A stretch of DNA of 64,000 nt from Comamonadaceae bacterium (GTDB lineage Bacteria; Pseudomonadota; Gammaproteobacteria; Burkholderiales; Burkholderiaceae_C), in NCBI GenBank assembly GCA_947375135.1, contig CANCER010000003.1, positions 1-64,000 on the forward strand, given 5' to 3'. Of the stretch, positions 33,142 to 42,106 are shown piece by piece. The first letter of the stretch is position 1, and every line of letters starts with the position of its first letter. A program made the translations under genes and the position numbers. Below the pieces are notes generated by a model. The model made no database searches and was not told the origin of the DNA. It worked only from the letters and a program-made list of their open reading frames with translations.

Positions 33142-34287
33142 CTACCGTCGCGGCAACCGCTCGCCGACTGCTTGAAGGACCTGCCTTTCGGTAACCGCTG
33201 CGATCGAGGCGCCGTCCTGGATCTGACTTTCCGAAAAATCTCCGACGGGCTGGAGTTGGACCGTAGGTACGCCATAGGCCGCCCAGAGCGGGCCTGTCGG
33301 CCAAGACTGGCGCAGCGGCGGTGTCGGGCACGCGGGCAAGTGGTTGATTTCAATCGCTGGCAGGCCAGATGCGGCAGCAATATGCTTGGGCCCGGAGTCG
33401 GTCCCGATGAAGACAGTGGCCAATCGGCAGCATTGCGCCAATTGCGACAAGGTGAGAGCGCCGCGCAAGTCGATAAACGGCGTTTGGGCCCTTTGTCTCG
33501 GCAAAGGGTATCGCCGGCGCTCCGCCCGAGCACCGACCACCACCACCTGCACTCTGTGCGATTGGGCCAGCCCTTCAATCAAGGCCATCACCCGGACTTG
33601 GGGCCACCGGCGACAGTGCTGAGAGGCGCCTGGCGCAAGGATGATCAGCGGAGTGCATCCGTTCCATCCCATTTTTGATAGCTTGTCATGAACGACAGCG
33701 CGATCAAGGGCATGGCTCCAAGTTTCGGGTGGAAAAAGCCCTGCCGACCCGAACATTTTCCGGAGTAGCAGGCCGGCATATTCGGCCATATGAAGACCCT
33801 GGGGTCGGTCCAGCAAATCCGTGTGGCAGGCGTCAAAGGATTCCTCGCCTTGCCGAAATGTTATGGAACGCGGGGCGCCCAGGATCTCGGCGATTGCACC
33901 CGCGTGGTAGTAATCGCGATCGGCCCGGGGATTAACAAGGAGGTCGAAGGTGCCAACCAGGGGTGCGAGTGCCTTCGCATACGCCTGCCGGAGCCTTGGG
34001 TTGACCTGCCCGGTGGCAGTTGCATTCTCCACATGAATGCAGCGGTCGATGTGAGGACAGGCAGCATAAAGCTGCGCCGTGCGCTGGCTCACCATCGCGG
34101 TGATCTCCGCCTGCGGCAGTTGCTCCCGCAGTCCGCGAAAAAATCCGCTACCCAGTATGTGGTCACCAATGTTGTCCAGCCGAACGACCACCACCGACCG
34201 GCAGGTCGGCAGCACGCTTTGCAGATCACCCTGCGCGAACGGGTGCAGATCAGACGAGATCTGCAAAACGGCCTCTGCAATATTCAA
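33142..34287 (-). CDS. GT9 family glycosyltransferase (heptosyltransferase-like)
   Basis: This 381-residue GT-B enzyme of the ADP-heptose:LPS heptosyltransferase superfamily shows VVVVRLDNIGDHILGSGFF near the N-terminus. The donor-domain block LIILAPGASQHCRRWP is followed by FIGTDSGPKHIAAASGLPAI. The operon encodes a GDP-heptose pathway rather than an ADP-heptose one, so the donor may be GDP-linked; this is inference. Its start overlaps the 3' end of the Wzm gene by 38 bp. Confidence 0.85.
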   Translation of the reverse strand: MNIAEAVLQISSDLHPFAQGDLQSVLPTCRSVVVVRLDNIGDHILGSGFFRGLREQLPQAEITAMVSQRTAQLYAACPHIDRCIHVENATATGQVNPRLRQAYAKALAPLVGTFDLLVNPRADRDYYHAGAIAEILGAPRSITFRQGEESFDACHTDLLDRPQGLHMAEYAGLLLRKMFGSAGLFPPETWSHALDRAVVHDKLSKMGWNGCTPLIILAPGASQHCRRWPQVRVMALIEGLAQSHRVQVVVVGARAERRRYPLPRQRAQTPFIDLRGALTLSQLAQCCRLATVFIGTDSGPKHIAAASGLPAIEINHLPACPTPPLRQSWPTGPLWAAYGVPTVQLQPVGDFSESQIQDGASIAAVTERQVLQAVGERLPRR

Positions 34288-35038
34288 AAACGCGCCAAGC
34301 CAATGCGCACAGAAGGCTGGTCACGGTGAAGTACAAGGCCAAGCCAGCCCTGTCGGCGATTTGGCCCTGTTCCACGACGATCCGGATCTGTTCCACGATG
34401 AGCGTCATAGGATTGAGCAGCAATAGCAGTTGCCACTGCCGGGGAATGTTCTCGGTTCGAAAAAAAACTGGCGAAAGAAAAAGCAGGGCTTGTCCGAGGG
34501 GGGCGGCGATCTGGCTGAGGTCCCTGACGAATACGCCCACAGCTGAAAAAAGCAAGGCGAAAAAGAGAAGTACCGGCGCGAATACCAACAGCAGCAATGG
34601 CAAATACAAGGCGCCTACGGGAACCTGATTCAGAAACAGTCCGTAGATCACACCCCAGACCGTCAGTCCGATCAATGCATGAATCAGTGAAGCCAGGGTG
34701 GCTGTAACAGGCAGAGCCTCTAGCGGGAAGACGATCTTCTTTACGTAGGCGGGATTTCCGGTTATCAAAGTCGGAGATTTGTTGATGACTTCTGCTAGTG
34801 CCTGAAAGAGGAGCAGGCCGGGAAATACGTTGAGGGCGTATCCAATTGCCCCGCCTGCCGGTTCGGGAGCGCCTCTGGAAAACAGCCCTCCAAATGCCAG
34901 CGTGAAGACGGCCAGCATGGCGGCAGGATGGGCGAAGGACCAGACAATGCCGCCATAGGTCCCCCGATACCGTTGCGCGAAATCGTGCCGCACCATCTCT
35001 GCGATCAACTCGCGATGCCTCCATGTGCGCACGATCAT
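34250..35038 (-). CDS. wzm: ABC transporter permease for polysaccharide export
   Basis: The 262-residue ABC-2-type permease has about six hydrophobic segments and the typical start MIVRTWRHRELIAEMVRHDF followed by RYRGTYGGIVWSF. It forms the inner-membrane channel with the ATPase encoded just upstream (stop/start ATGA overlap). This pair exports undecaprenyl-linked O-antigen or capsule-like chains. Confidence 0.93.
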   Translation of the reverse strand: MIVRTWRHRELIAEMVRHDFAQRYRGTYGGIVWSFAHPAAMLAVFTLAFGGLFSRGAPEPAGGAIGYALNVFPGLLLFQALAEVINKSPTLITGNPAYVKKIVFPLEALPVTATLASLIHALIGLTVWGVIYGLFLNQVPVGALYLPLLLLVFAPVLLFFALLFSAVGVFVRDLSQIAAPLGQALLFLSPVFFRTENIPRQWQLLLLLNPMTLIVEQIRIVVEQGQIADRAGLALYFTVTSLLCALAWRVFEYCRGRFADLV

Positions 35039-36342
35039 GCGGGCTCCCTGCGTACCAACACAGGTCTCACGGGCTCTGCGTGCAGTTTGCCAGTCATCGG
35101 CAAACCAAACATCCCGAAAAATGGCGCACCATCATTCTGGTAGTCCCAGCGCACCGTGATTGGCCCGAACCAGTCAGTGCTGTCTACCGGCTGGTTGCCG
35201 GTTTCACCTGATTCAGGTGGGCGATTGAGCCCGAGCCGCAGGCTGTACTCACCACCTTCCAGGCAGAGATCAAGGTCAAATGCGAAGCACCGCAGCGTAG
35301 TGCCTGCATGGGAAATGCCGGTGCAGCCCAGCATGGTCGAGTTGATGCTCGTCACGGTCTGGTCGTATCGATTCTTGATGGCTAGACCGATGACCATATT
35401 TTGGTCTTGCGGACTTGTGCGAAACCAAGTCTCAATCGTGATGTGACTCCCCAGTGTATGGACAAGCGTGGATTCACCGTCCTTATTGCAAATTCGAACC
35501 CCGACCAATCGCGATGGCTTTCCCTCGCCGGGCTGCCAGACCGCATCCGCGAGACCATTTTGGCTAGCCGGCGGCAGATCCCCTCCGACTTTGGCCCGGG
35601 CCTGCGGCCCGCCTGCAGGCCCGTCAGTGATTAGCCGGTGTATGGATGCTGCGCTGCTGCCCCAATGGGCCAGACGTCCGCCCCGGAGGTAGGCCGTGTG
35701 GTCGCACAGATCACGCACCAGAGCCAGGTCGTGCGATACGAAGAGTTGAGTCACCCCGGACTCGCGCATTTCAGCAAGGCGGCGGTAGCACTTCTGTTGG
35801 AAGAAGTAGTCGCCTACTGCCAGGATCTCATCAATGATCAGGATGTCCGGCGTGAAGACCGTGTGCAATGCGAAGGCGAGCCTTGCCAGCATCCCGGAAG
35901 AGTAGGTTTTGACGAGCTGGTCCAGTACGGGGCCAATATCTGCGAATTGGGCGATTTCGTCGAAGCGGTGTTCAATCGCAGAGCGCGTAAGACCAGCCAC
36001 CATGCCATTTAGCAGCACGTTTTCCGTGCCTGTCCTCTCCGGGTTGAATCCGCTGCTCAACTCCAGAAGCGCGGCAACGCGGCCTTGCCGATGCACCTTG
36101 CCAGTGGAAGGCGACAGCGTCCCGGCGATGATCTCCAGCAGCGTGCTTTTTCCGCTTCCGTTGAGTCCGATGATCCCCACACAGGAGCCCGTTGGTATCT
36201 CAAGTGAGATGTTGCGTAGTGCCCAATTTTCGGTTGCATCGGGATCTACGGTAGGTTCACGGCGGGAAATGAGGGAGGCGAAGGAAGGGCGCGGTGGAAA
36301 GCGTTTGCTTATGTCATCAACAAGAACTGCAAACCCGGTCAT
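35035..36342 (-). CDS. wzt: ABC transporter ATPase with C-terminal glycan-binding domain
   Basis: This protein has 435 residues from ATG 36342; the open frame upstream lies inside the preceding gene. The nucleotide-binding domain (about 1-250) has Walker A GLNGSGKSTLL, signature YSSGMLARLAFAL, Walker B DILIIDEILAVGD and the switch His in FVSHD. Residues ~270-435 form a beta-rich domain (LVGVRICNKDGES, VIGLAIKNRYDQTV, YSLRLGLN) like the Wzt-C domain that recognises the finished chain end. This points to export of a terminally modified polysaccharide. Confidence 0.95.
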   Translation of the reverse strand: MTGFAVLVDDISKRFPPRPSFASLISRREPTVDPDATENWALRNISLEIPTGSCVGIIGLNGSGKSTLLEIIAGTLSPSTGKVHRQGRVAALLELSSGFNPERTGTENVLLNGMVAGLTRSAIEHRFDEIAQFADIGPVLDQLVKTYSSGMLARLAFALHTVFTPDILIIDEILAVGDYFFQQKCYRRLAEMRESGVTQLFVSHDLALVRDLCDHTAYLRGGRLAHWGSSAASIHRLITDGPAGGPQARAKVGGDLPPASQNGLADAVWQPGEGKPSRLVGVRICNKDGESTLVHTLGSHITIETWFRTSPQDQNMVIGLAIKNRYDQTVTSINSTMLGCTGISHAGTTLRCFAFDLDLCLEGGEYSLRLGLNRPPESGETGNQPVDSTDWFGPITVRWDYQNDGAPFFGMFGLPMTGKLHAEPVRPVLVRREPA

Positions 36343-37466
36343 TGTGCTGTCTCCGTCGCCGTTGTGGCCAATGCCTTCAGGTGCTCGAGCATAGCGAGCG
36401 CGCGTTGCGCGCATGCGTCGAGGCGGTGGCGTTCGACGGAGCGTGCCGATTGCAGACTTTGCATGATCTGTTCTCGGGAGCTCAGGCTCGTGCACTCGGC
36501 AATGCCCAGCTCTTCACGGATACCGGTCAGCTTCCGGTTACGGTCGAAGACGGCCAGCTGTGCACCAGCCCAGGCGCTGGCAAGGGTCATGTGGTAGCGG
36601 GATGTAAGCACTACCCTGAATCGCCGCAGCTCAACCTCAAGGTCCGCAAGCGAGGCGTGCAGGTAGTCAGGGCAGCACAGCGTAAGCTGCTCCCTCAGCA
36701 GAGGGGGCATGGAGTCATACAGATTGATTTCACTGCCCGGCAACGATCTCACCTCCTGGCAAAGCCAAGTGGGTCTCTCATCCACGGTTCGCAGGGCCTG
36801 CACTAAAGCCTCGCAATCGACCTGCCAGGGGGCTGCGATCAGGCAGGCCGCGACGCCAGAGAGCCGGCGCACGCCGGTCAGGGCTGGCCGTCCCCAGAAG
36901 GCAAGGTGCGCCAGGTCGGCGCCGGGGTGCACCTTAGCGGCCTCAAAGCCGGCCTCGAGCATGGCCCTGCGGCAGCGTGCATCGCGAGTCCAGATTGCCC
37001 CTGCCAGCCGGTGGATCTCACGTGCCTGCGAGGTCTCGAGTGCTTCGTCGTCGTTGAGCCCCACGCCCACGAGAAAAGAGGGGATGCCGCGCGAGCGCGA
37101 GAATGCCAGATCGGCGGCGACCCGGTCTAGGATCCAGGGACCGCCATCACTTTGAAACACCGAGCCTCCCAGACCCAACCACAGGTCAGCCTGGGCGTGC
37201 GCCGCGAGGCGACTGGTTTCGTCGGCGGCAACCCACGAAAACTGTGGGAAGCGATGGCGCATCGCCTCCATACCATGGGCGCACAGAATAGAGACGATCC
37301 AGTGCGGCGCATGCGCCCGGACCCACAGGGCGAAACCCGCCAGCATGAAGTCGTCGCCCAGATTGCCAGCGCCCCAGAAGTCGGTCCCGATCAGCACTTT
37401 GCAAGGGCGCAATTTATCCCTGCCCGGTGCTTCATCCATCTGGCGCAAGCTTGCGGTCGCGGTCAT
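36339..37466 (-). CDS. Polysaccharide pyruvyl transferase family protein
   Basis: The 375-residue protein has the PS_pyruv_trans pattern. An N-terminal segment (KVLIGTDFWGAGNLGDDFML) leads to LGLGGSVFQSDGGPWILD and SFLVGVGLND. A C-terminal SRYHMTLASAWAGAQLAVFD with the conserved RxH follows. Enzymes of the family add pyruvate ketals from phosphoenolpyruvate to sugars, although some members have other roles. The start ATG 37466 overlaps the transaldolase stop (ATGA), and its own stop overlaps wzt. Confidence 0.8.
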   Translation of the reverse strand: MTATASLRQMDEAPGRDKLRPCKVLIGTDFWGAGNLGDDFMLAGFALWVRAHAPHWIVSILCAHGMEAMRHRFPQFSWVAADETSRLAAHAQADLWLGLGGSVFQSDGGPWILDRVAADLAFSRSRGIPSFLVGVGLNDDEALETSQAREIHRLAGAIWTRDARCRRAMLEAGFEAAKVHPGADLAHLAFWGRPALTGVRRLSGVAACLIAAPWQVDCEALVQALRTVDERPTWLCQEVRSLPGSEINLYDSMPPLLREQLTLCCPDYLHASLADLEVELRRFRVVLTSRYHMTLASAWAGAQLAVFDRNRKLTGIREELGIAECTSLSSREQIMQSLQSARSVERHRLDACAQRALAMLEHLKALATTATETAQ

Positions 37467-38182
37467 ATCGAGTAGCCGGCAGCTACAGCGTCCTGGTAGA
37501 ACATTTGCACGGTCTCCAGGGAGTAATCCTCCAGGTCGCGTCCCAGCAGATGGAGCTTCTGGAGGATGTCGTGGGTGGCGGTGATGGCGTGGCAGCCGAT
37601 CGCACCTGCCTGGAAGATATTGAGCAGTTCGCGGGGGCTCGCCCAAATCAGTTCGCAGGCGGGGCGCACACGCATGATCTCCAGCGCCTGCTGCATCAGG
37701 GGAACCGGGTCCCGACCGGTGTCTGCGATCCGCCCCGCAAAGATGGAGATGAAGCTCGGCACGCCGGGACTAAGCGCCGCCACGATATCGCTGACCTGGG
37801 CCAGCGTCATGACCGCAGTGACGTTCAGCCTAATTCCCGCTCCAGACAGTTCCCGCACCAAGGTGCCCGTTGACTCGCGTCGGGTGTTGGTGACTGGGAT
37901 CTTGACGTAAACGTTTGCCCCCCAACTGGCAATTTGGAGCGCCTGCCGTTTCATGGCACTGAAGTCGTCGGCAAAGACTTCGATGGAGAGAGGCTTGTCC
38001 CGGACCGTGACCAGAATATCCTGACAAAACGCTTGGTAGTCCGTGACGCCCGCTTTTTTCATCAGTGTCGGATTGGTGGTCAGGCCCTGGATTGAGGGCT
38101 TGGCGTACATCGCGAGCATCTGTTCCTTATCCGCCCCATCGGCAAACAGCTTAACGTCGATTTTCGGGATCAGGTCAATCAT
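37463..38182 (-). CDS. Transaldolase-family protein
   Basis: The 239-residue TIM-barrel enzyme resembles short transaldolases/fructose-6-phosphate aldolases. It has IQGLTTNPTLMKKAGV, SIEVFADD, the Schiff-base lysine in NVYVKIPVTN (about residue 94), and LNVTAVMTLAQV. Transaldolase makes sedoheptulose 7-phosphate from fructose 6-phosphate and erythrose 4-phosphate. Here the gene sits directly among heptose-activation genes (it shares one base with the phosphatase stop), so a dedicated supply of the heptose precursor is a reasonable inference. Reaction specificity cannot be read from the sequence. Confidence 0.85.
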   Translation of the reverse strand: MIDLIPKIDVKLFADGADKEQMLAMYAKPSIQGLTTNPTLMKKAGVTDYQAFCQDILVTVRDKPLSIEVFADDFSAMKRQALQIASWGANVYVKIPVTNTRRESTGTLVRELSGAGIRLNVTAVMTLAQVSDIVAALSPGVPSFISIFAGRIADTGRDPVPLMQQALEIMRVRPACELIWASPRELLNIFQAGAIGCHAITATHDILQKLHLLGRDLEDYSLETVQMFYQDAVAAGYSI

Positions 38183-38754
38183 CAGTGGTTCAAGATGTAG
38201 TGCACGGCGTCCAGCAGAGACGTGGCCCGAAGGTCCCAGGATTCCGGCTGCTGTTCGTCGTAGCCATAGTCAATAAAAATAGTGCGGCATCCTGCAGCCT
38301 GCCCTGCTGCCGTATCCCGCCAGCGGTCGCCCACCATGAAGCTGCGCCCCAGGTCGATGCCATAGTCCAGGGCGGCCTGACGCAGCAGGCCGCAGCCGGG
38401 CTTGCGGCAATCGCAGCCGTCAGAGGTATCGTGAAAGCAGGTGCGAAAGTCATCGAGCGGCAATTGCCTACCCAGGTGGTCGTGAATAGCGTCGACCATG
38501 GACCGGGAGAGAGTACCCCGCGCCACATCCGGCTGGTTGGTCACGACCACCAACAGGAAACTGGCGGCCTTAAGCTGCGAGAGCGCTTCGGCGACGCCGG
38601 GAAGCACGGAGACCTCCTCCAGGGTTCTCGGCGGGTAGGGTTTGCGTTGGCGTACGAATGCCTGGTTGATCACTCCGTCCCGGTCCAGAAAAACTGCCCT
38701 GCGGCCTGCGCCACCAGGCGCACTTGGGAAGGTCGTTTGCAGCGCAATCGTCAA
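38182..38754 (-). CDS. gmhB: GmhB-like heptose bisphosphate phosphatase (HAD)
   Basis: The 190-residue HAD phosphatase has the nucleophile motif FLDRDGVIN, VVVTNQPDVARG, and a zinc site in CFHDTSDGCDCRKPGCG. FMVGDRWRDTAAG, the third and fourth HAD motifs, follows. This matches D-glycero-D-manno-heptose 1,7-bisphosphate phosphatase. TTG 38754 is the likely start because it overlaps the previous stop (TTGA); the open frame upstream runs inside the isomerase gene. It would convert the 1,7-bisphosphate to the 1-phosphate in GDP-heptose synthesis. Confidence 0.88.
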   Translation of the reverse strand: MTIALQTTFPSAPGGAGRRAVFLDRDGVINQAFVRQRKPYPPRTLEEVSVLPGVAEALSQLKAASFLLVVVTNQPDVARGTLSRSMVDAIHDHLGRQLPLDDFRTCFHDTSDGCDCRKPGCGLLRQAALDYGIDLGRSFMVGDRWRDTAAGQAAGCRTIFIDYGYDEQQPESWDLRATSLLDAVHYILNH

Positions 38755-39440
38755 TGCGCGGCCCCTTGTGGGGACGTTGATTTGGGCGCTGCGGTTAGGT
38801 TCGTCACTTCTGGCTTCGTAGGGGTCGTGTCCGTCTTGGGAGTTGCATTTGCGCTCTCCCACTTGCCTGCACTCAACTTCAAAGCGGGGTGAGACACCAA
38901 GAGGTGCCATACCACCGCCTGGAAGGCCTCCGCGTGGGCCGTGACCGTGTCTGGGTTGACTGTCGGGATGATCACGCAGACATCAGCGACGGTGGCGGTA
39001 AAGCCGCCGTCGCGGCCAAGCACGCCGGTTATACGGGCATTTACGGCTTTCGCGTATTGCAGTGCCAGCACCAGGTTTGGACTGATGTTGTGCTCCAGAC
39101 TTCCGCCGCCCACCGACATCACGAAGATCGCGTCCCTCGGCCCTAGACGGCTGATCTTGAGCCACTCGACAAACACGCTGGCCCAGCCATCGTCGTTGGT
39201 GCGCGCGGTCAGTTCAGCAACGTTGTCGGTCGGCGCATAGGCTTCGATTCCGGCAATTTTTCGGAAGTCGTTGACCGCGTGCGAGCAGTTCGCAGCACTG
39301 CCTCCCACGCCAATGAAAAAGACTCTCCCGCCCTGGTCACGTACCACGCGTAGCAGCCGCGCCGTTGCCTCGATGGACTGCACATCAAGCTGGCGGGTGA
39401 TGGCCAGAGCCTCGTCGAGGTGCTGTTGAGCATAGGTCAT
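38751..39440 (-). CDS. gmhA: GmhA-like sedoheptulose 7-phosphate isomerase (SIS domain)
   Basis: The 229-residue SIS-domain protein begins MTYAQQHLDEALAITRQLDV. It contains FFIGVGGSAANCSHAVNDF, VMSVGGGSLEHNIS and PDTVTAHAEAFQAVVWHLL. This fits isomerases that turn sedoheptulose 7-phosphate into manno-heptose 7-phosphate. The last ~40 residues are a Thr/Pro/Lys-rich tail (PKTDTTPTKPEV) not expected in the family. ATG 39440 overlaps the stop of the guanylyltransferase gene. Confidence 0.82.
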   Translation of the reverse strand: MTYAQQHLDEALAITRQLDVQSIEATARLLRVVRDQGGRVFFIGVGGSAANCSHAVNDFRKIAGIEAYAPTDNVAELTARTNDDGWASVFVEWLKISRLGPRDAIFVMSVGGGSLEHNISPNLVLALQYAKAVNARITGVLGRDGGFTATVADVCVIIPTVNPDTVTAHAEAFQAVVWHLLVSHPALKLSAGKWESANATPKTDTTPTKPEVTNLTAAPKSTSPQGAAH

Positions 39441-40141
39441 GGTGCGTACGGGGGCTTGAGGAAATCGATTGTATCTTGCAGCCCTGCCGGTGAGCCGATC
39501 TCGTAAAACCGGGTATGTACCTCGTGGCCAGCCAGCTTCCCCTGCAGCGACAATGTATGAAACAGATCGGCAAGGTCGAACGGCTCGCCCGGGGTCCTGC
39601 ACCTGAATAGCTGGTTGGATAGCACGGACAGCCCGTAGTCGATATGGCGCATGCCAGGCGTGGCAGCGGTTTTGCGGTAGGCGGCGAGCACACCACCGGA
39701 AAATTCGACGTTGCTGCAGTCCCAGCGCCCAGCGTTTTCCAGCACAGTCATGAGCGCGGGCTGCCCGCCGTGTATGAATGCCCGTGCCACCTCGGTGTAG
39801 TCGATCGGCAGGAACGAGTCGCCATACTGAACAAAGAAGCGCTCCCCCAATAGCGGCAGGGCCTGGGTCAGCGCGCCACCGGTCCCGAGGGGGTGATTGC
39901 CATCCCATGCGTACTGGATCTCGAGGCCGAAGGCGCTGCCATCGCCCACCACCTCGCGAACTTGCTCGCCCAGATGGCCGACGCACAACACCACCCGTTG
40001 GATACCCTGGTTCCGAAAATAGTCAAGCTGGTGCAGGATGAACGGCCGCCCAGCAACTTCCAGAAGAGACTTGGGGCACCGGTCGGTTAGCGGGGCCATG
40101 CGGGTGGCTAGGCCTCCCGCTAATAATGCCAAGGTGAACAT
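39437..40141 (-). CDS. hddC: HddC-like sugar-1-phosphate nucleotidyltransferase
   Basis: This 234-residue Rossmann-like nucleotidyltransferase has the signature LAGGLATRMAPLTDRCPKSL, GTGGALTQA and a metal-binding aspartate in FVQYGDSF. In this operon it most likely makes GDP-D-glycero-alpha-D-manno-heptose from the 1-phosphate, as HddC does. The sequence alone would also allow another sugar phosphate or nucleotide. It starts five bases after the kinase gene. Confidence 0.82.
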   Translation of the reverse strand: MFTLALLAGGLATRMAPLTDRCPKSLLEVAGRPFILHQLDYFRNQGIQRVVLCVGHLGEQVREVVGDGSAFGLEIQYAWDGNHPLGTGGALTQALPLLGERFFVQYGDSFLPIDYTEVARAFIHGGQPALMTVLENAGRWDCSNVEFSGGVLAAYRKTAATPGMRHIDYGLSVLSNQLFRCRTPGEPFDLADLFHTLSLQGKLAGHEVHTRFYEIGSPAGLQDTIDFLKPPYAP

Positions 40142-40146
40142 GGGAT

Positions 40147-41127
40147 TCAGGACAGCACGATCTTCGTGCCCTCGAAGTCGAATCGAAAGCGGACCTCCTC
40201 AAGCCCTGCGCCCTGCATCGCCAGCCGAAGCCGTGCAGTGTCCTCGGCGTAGAACATCAGGAAACCGCCGCCGCCGGCGCCTACCAGCTTGCCGCCGACG
40301 GCCCCATGTGCACGACCCAGTTCGTACCAGGCATCGATCTGCGGATTGCTCATTCCCCCGGAGCGTTTCTTCTTGTGCTCCCAGTGCGCATTCATCAACT
40401 TTCCAAACTGCAGAACGTCTCCCGACTCGAGCGCGTCCCTGCAGCGTAGCCCGAGTGCTTTGGTGAAGTGAAGATTGTCCAGCATCTGGGAATCCTTCTG
40501 CAGCGTCCGCCCAAGCTGGTCGTTCAGTATCGTGCCGGCGCGGCGGGAAAAGCCAGTGAAGAACAGGAGAAGTCGGTCCTCCAGTTCATGTACGGTAGCC
40601 TCGCTGATACCCAGCGGCGTGGCGCGGACTTTGCCCTGACGGTTGAATTCCATGCAGACGATGCCACCCAAGGCAGCAATGTACTGGTCCTGTTTGCCCA
40701 CCGGCTCTCCCAGGCGCTCTATCTCAATATGGCAGGCCTGCTCCGCCAGATCGAGCGGGTGGATGTGGTGCTTGCGGTGCGCGTATAGCGCCTTCAGCAT
40801 GGCAGTTGTGAAGCTTCCCGAAGACCCCAGGCCGGTGCCTGCAGGGATATCGGCCAGTGTGGTGATCTCGATTTGCCGAGTGTCCATGCCGGCCACCGCC
40901 AGGGCCTCGCGGATGATGGGGTGGCGCACTTCGCTGATACGCTCGACCTGCTCCATCTGCGAGTACTTCAGATAAATCCCTGGCTGGAATGGACGCATGA
41001 CCGTGGCATAGACATACTTGTCGATCGCAGCAGAAATGACAAATCCGCCGTGCTCGCTGTAATAGGAGGGCAAGTCGGTACCGCCGCCCCCCAGGGTAAT
41101 TCGCAATGGGCTACGGGCAATAATCAC
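40147..41127 (-). CDS. hddA: HddA-like heptose 7-phosphate kinase (GHMP family)
   Basis: The 326-residue GHMP kinase starts at GTG 41127 with VIIARSPLRITLGGGGTDLP. It carries the phosphate-binding loop PAGTGLGSSGSFTTAML and the C-terminal motif KLVGAGGGGFLMFY. This matches D-glycero-alpha-D-manno-heptose 7-phosphate kinase, which gives the 1,7-bisphosphate in the alpha configuration used for GDP-heptose. The frame continues upstream to 41241, but that part overlaps the oxidoreductase gene and lacks family similarity. The chosen start overlaps that gene by 17 bp. Confidence 0.88.
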   Translation of the reverse strand: MIIARSPLRITLGGGGTDLPSYYSEHGGFVISAAIDKYVYATVMRPFQPGIYLKYSQMEQVERISEVRHPIIREALAVAGMDTRQIEITTLADIPAGTGLGSSGSFTTAMLKALYAHRKHHIHPLDLAEQACHIEIERLGEPVGKQDQYIAALGGIVCMEFNRQGKVRATPLGISEATVHELEDRLLLFFTGFSRRAGTILNDQLGRTLQKDSQMLDNLHFTKALGLRCRDALESGDVLQFGKLMNAHWEHKKKRSGGMSNPQIDAWYELGRAHGAVGGKLVGAGGGGFLMFYAEDTARLRLAMQGAGLEEVRFRFDFEGTKIVLS

Positions 41128-42106
41128 GCCCGGACTCTCGGTAGATGGATTCGATGATGGAAAGGCAGGCATGCGCGTCGCGCAGGGAGGCAGCGGGCTG
41201 TCGTCCGGTCCGGATGTCTTCGTAGAACTCGCGCATTTCAACGGCCCAGGAGTCGTCCTGCATCGGGTACTCCCAAGCGGTCGTTTCTGGCGGCCCCATC
41301 TCCGCCAGCATGCGGTACCAGGTGATGCGCTCGACGCCGTAGCTGCCGCCCAGTCCGGACAGGTCGAGCTTGCCTAGGCGACCGTAGATTTCCATCGAGA
41401 AAAGATTCTTCCATTCAGTGCAGGAAGCGTGTAAGAAGGCTGTCCTGTCAGTGTCGGTGCGCAACAGCAGGAATGCGTTGTCATCCACTGGCATATCCCA
41501 GAAGTAGGTGTGGGCGAAACCGCTCACGCGTGTGAAGTCACCCAAGAAATAGCGTGACAGGTCGATCAGGTGCGGCCCCTGGTCGATCAGTTCCCCCCCT
41601 CCCGACAAGCAAGGGTCCGCCCGCCATTCCTTTTCGTAGCCAGGCCGGCCGCCATGACCATAGCGGGCACGAATGAACATCAGCTCGCCAATGGCGTCGC
41701 AATCGACGAGTTCGCGCGCTTTTCGCATTGCGCGGTGATACCGGTGATTAAAGCCCACGCGAACCTTGACCTGCGTATTCTTTACTGCTGCCAGAACCGA
41801 CTCAAGTTCCAGGACCGAACGCGCAGCCGGCTTTTCCACCAGGACATGCTTGCCGGCGGCGATCGCAGCTTGTGTGATGTCGCTGAGCGCGTCGTGCCGT
41901 GTCGCGACGATGACCAGGTCCACCGCGGACAATGCAAGGACTTGACGCCAGTCATCGACCGCCAGTGCGCCATGTGGCGCGCCAAGCTGCCGGGCCCGCG
42001 CCAGGTCCAGGTCGGCGCAGGCGACCAGTCTGCCTTCCGGCCCGAGAACTGCCGCCCGCTTGGCTCCGATCAGACCGCATCCGACGATGGCTACGCCGAA
42101 TGTCAT
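41111..42106 (-). CDS. Gfo/Idh/MocA family oxidoreductase
   Basis: This NAD(P)-dependent enzyme of 331 residues has the dinucleotide motif VAIVGCGLIGAKRA at the N-terminus and HVLVEKPAARSVLELE with the conserved EKP. A C-terminal alpha/beta substrate domain follows (GFNHRYHRAMRKARELV, GGGELIDQGPHLIDLSRYF). It probably oxidises or epimerises a sugar or nucleotide sugar for the exported glycan. Its start overlaps the SDR stop by four bases. Confidence 0.88.
   Translation of the reverse strand: MTFGVAIVGCGLIGAKRAAVLGPEGRLVACADLDLARARQLGAPHGALAVDDWRQVLALSAVDLVIVATRHDALSDITQAAIAAGKHVLVEKPAARSVLELESVLAAVKNTQVKVRVGFNHRYHRAMRKARELVDCDAIGELMFIRARYGHGGRPGYEKEWRADPCLSGGGELIDQGPHLIDLSRYFLGDFTRVSGFAHTYFWDMPVDDNAFLLLRTDTDRTAFLHASCTEWKNLFSMEIYGRLGKLDLSGLGGSYGVERITWYRMLAEMGPPETTAWEYPMQDDSWAVEMREFYEDIRTGRQPAASLRDAHACLSIIESIYRESGRDYCP

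Noticed and set aside
41128..41241. An upstream start for the heptose kinase at 41241
   Set aside because: The extra 38 residues lie inside the Gfo/Idh/MocA gene and lack GHMP similarity.
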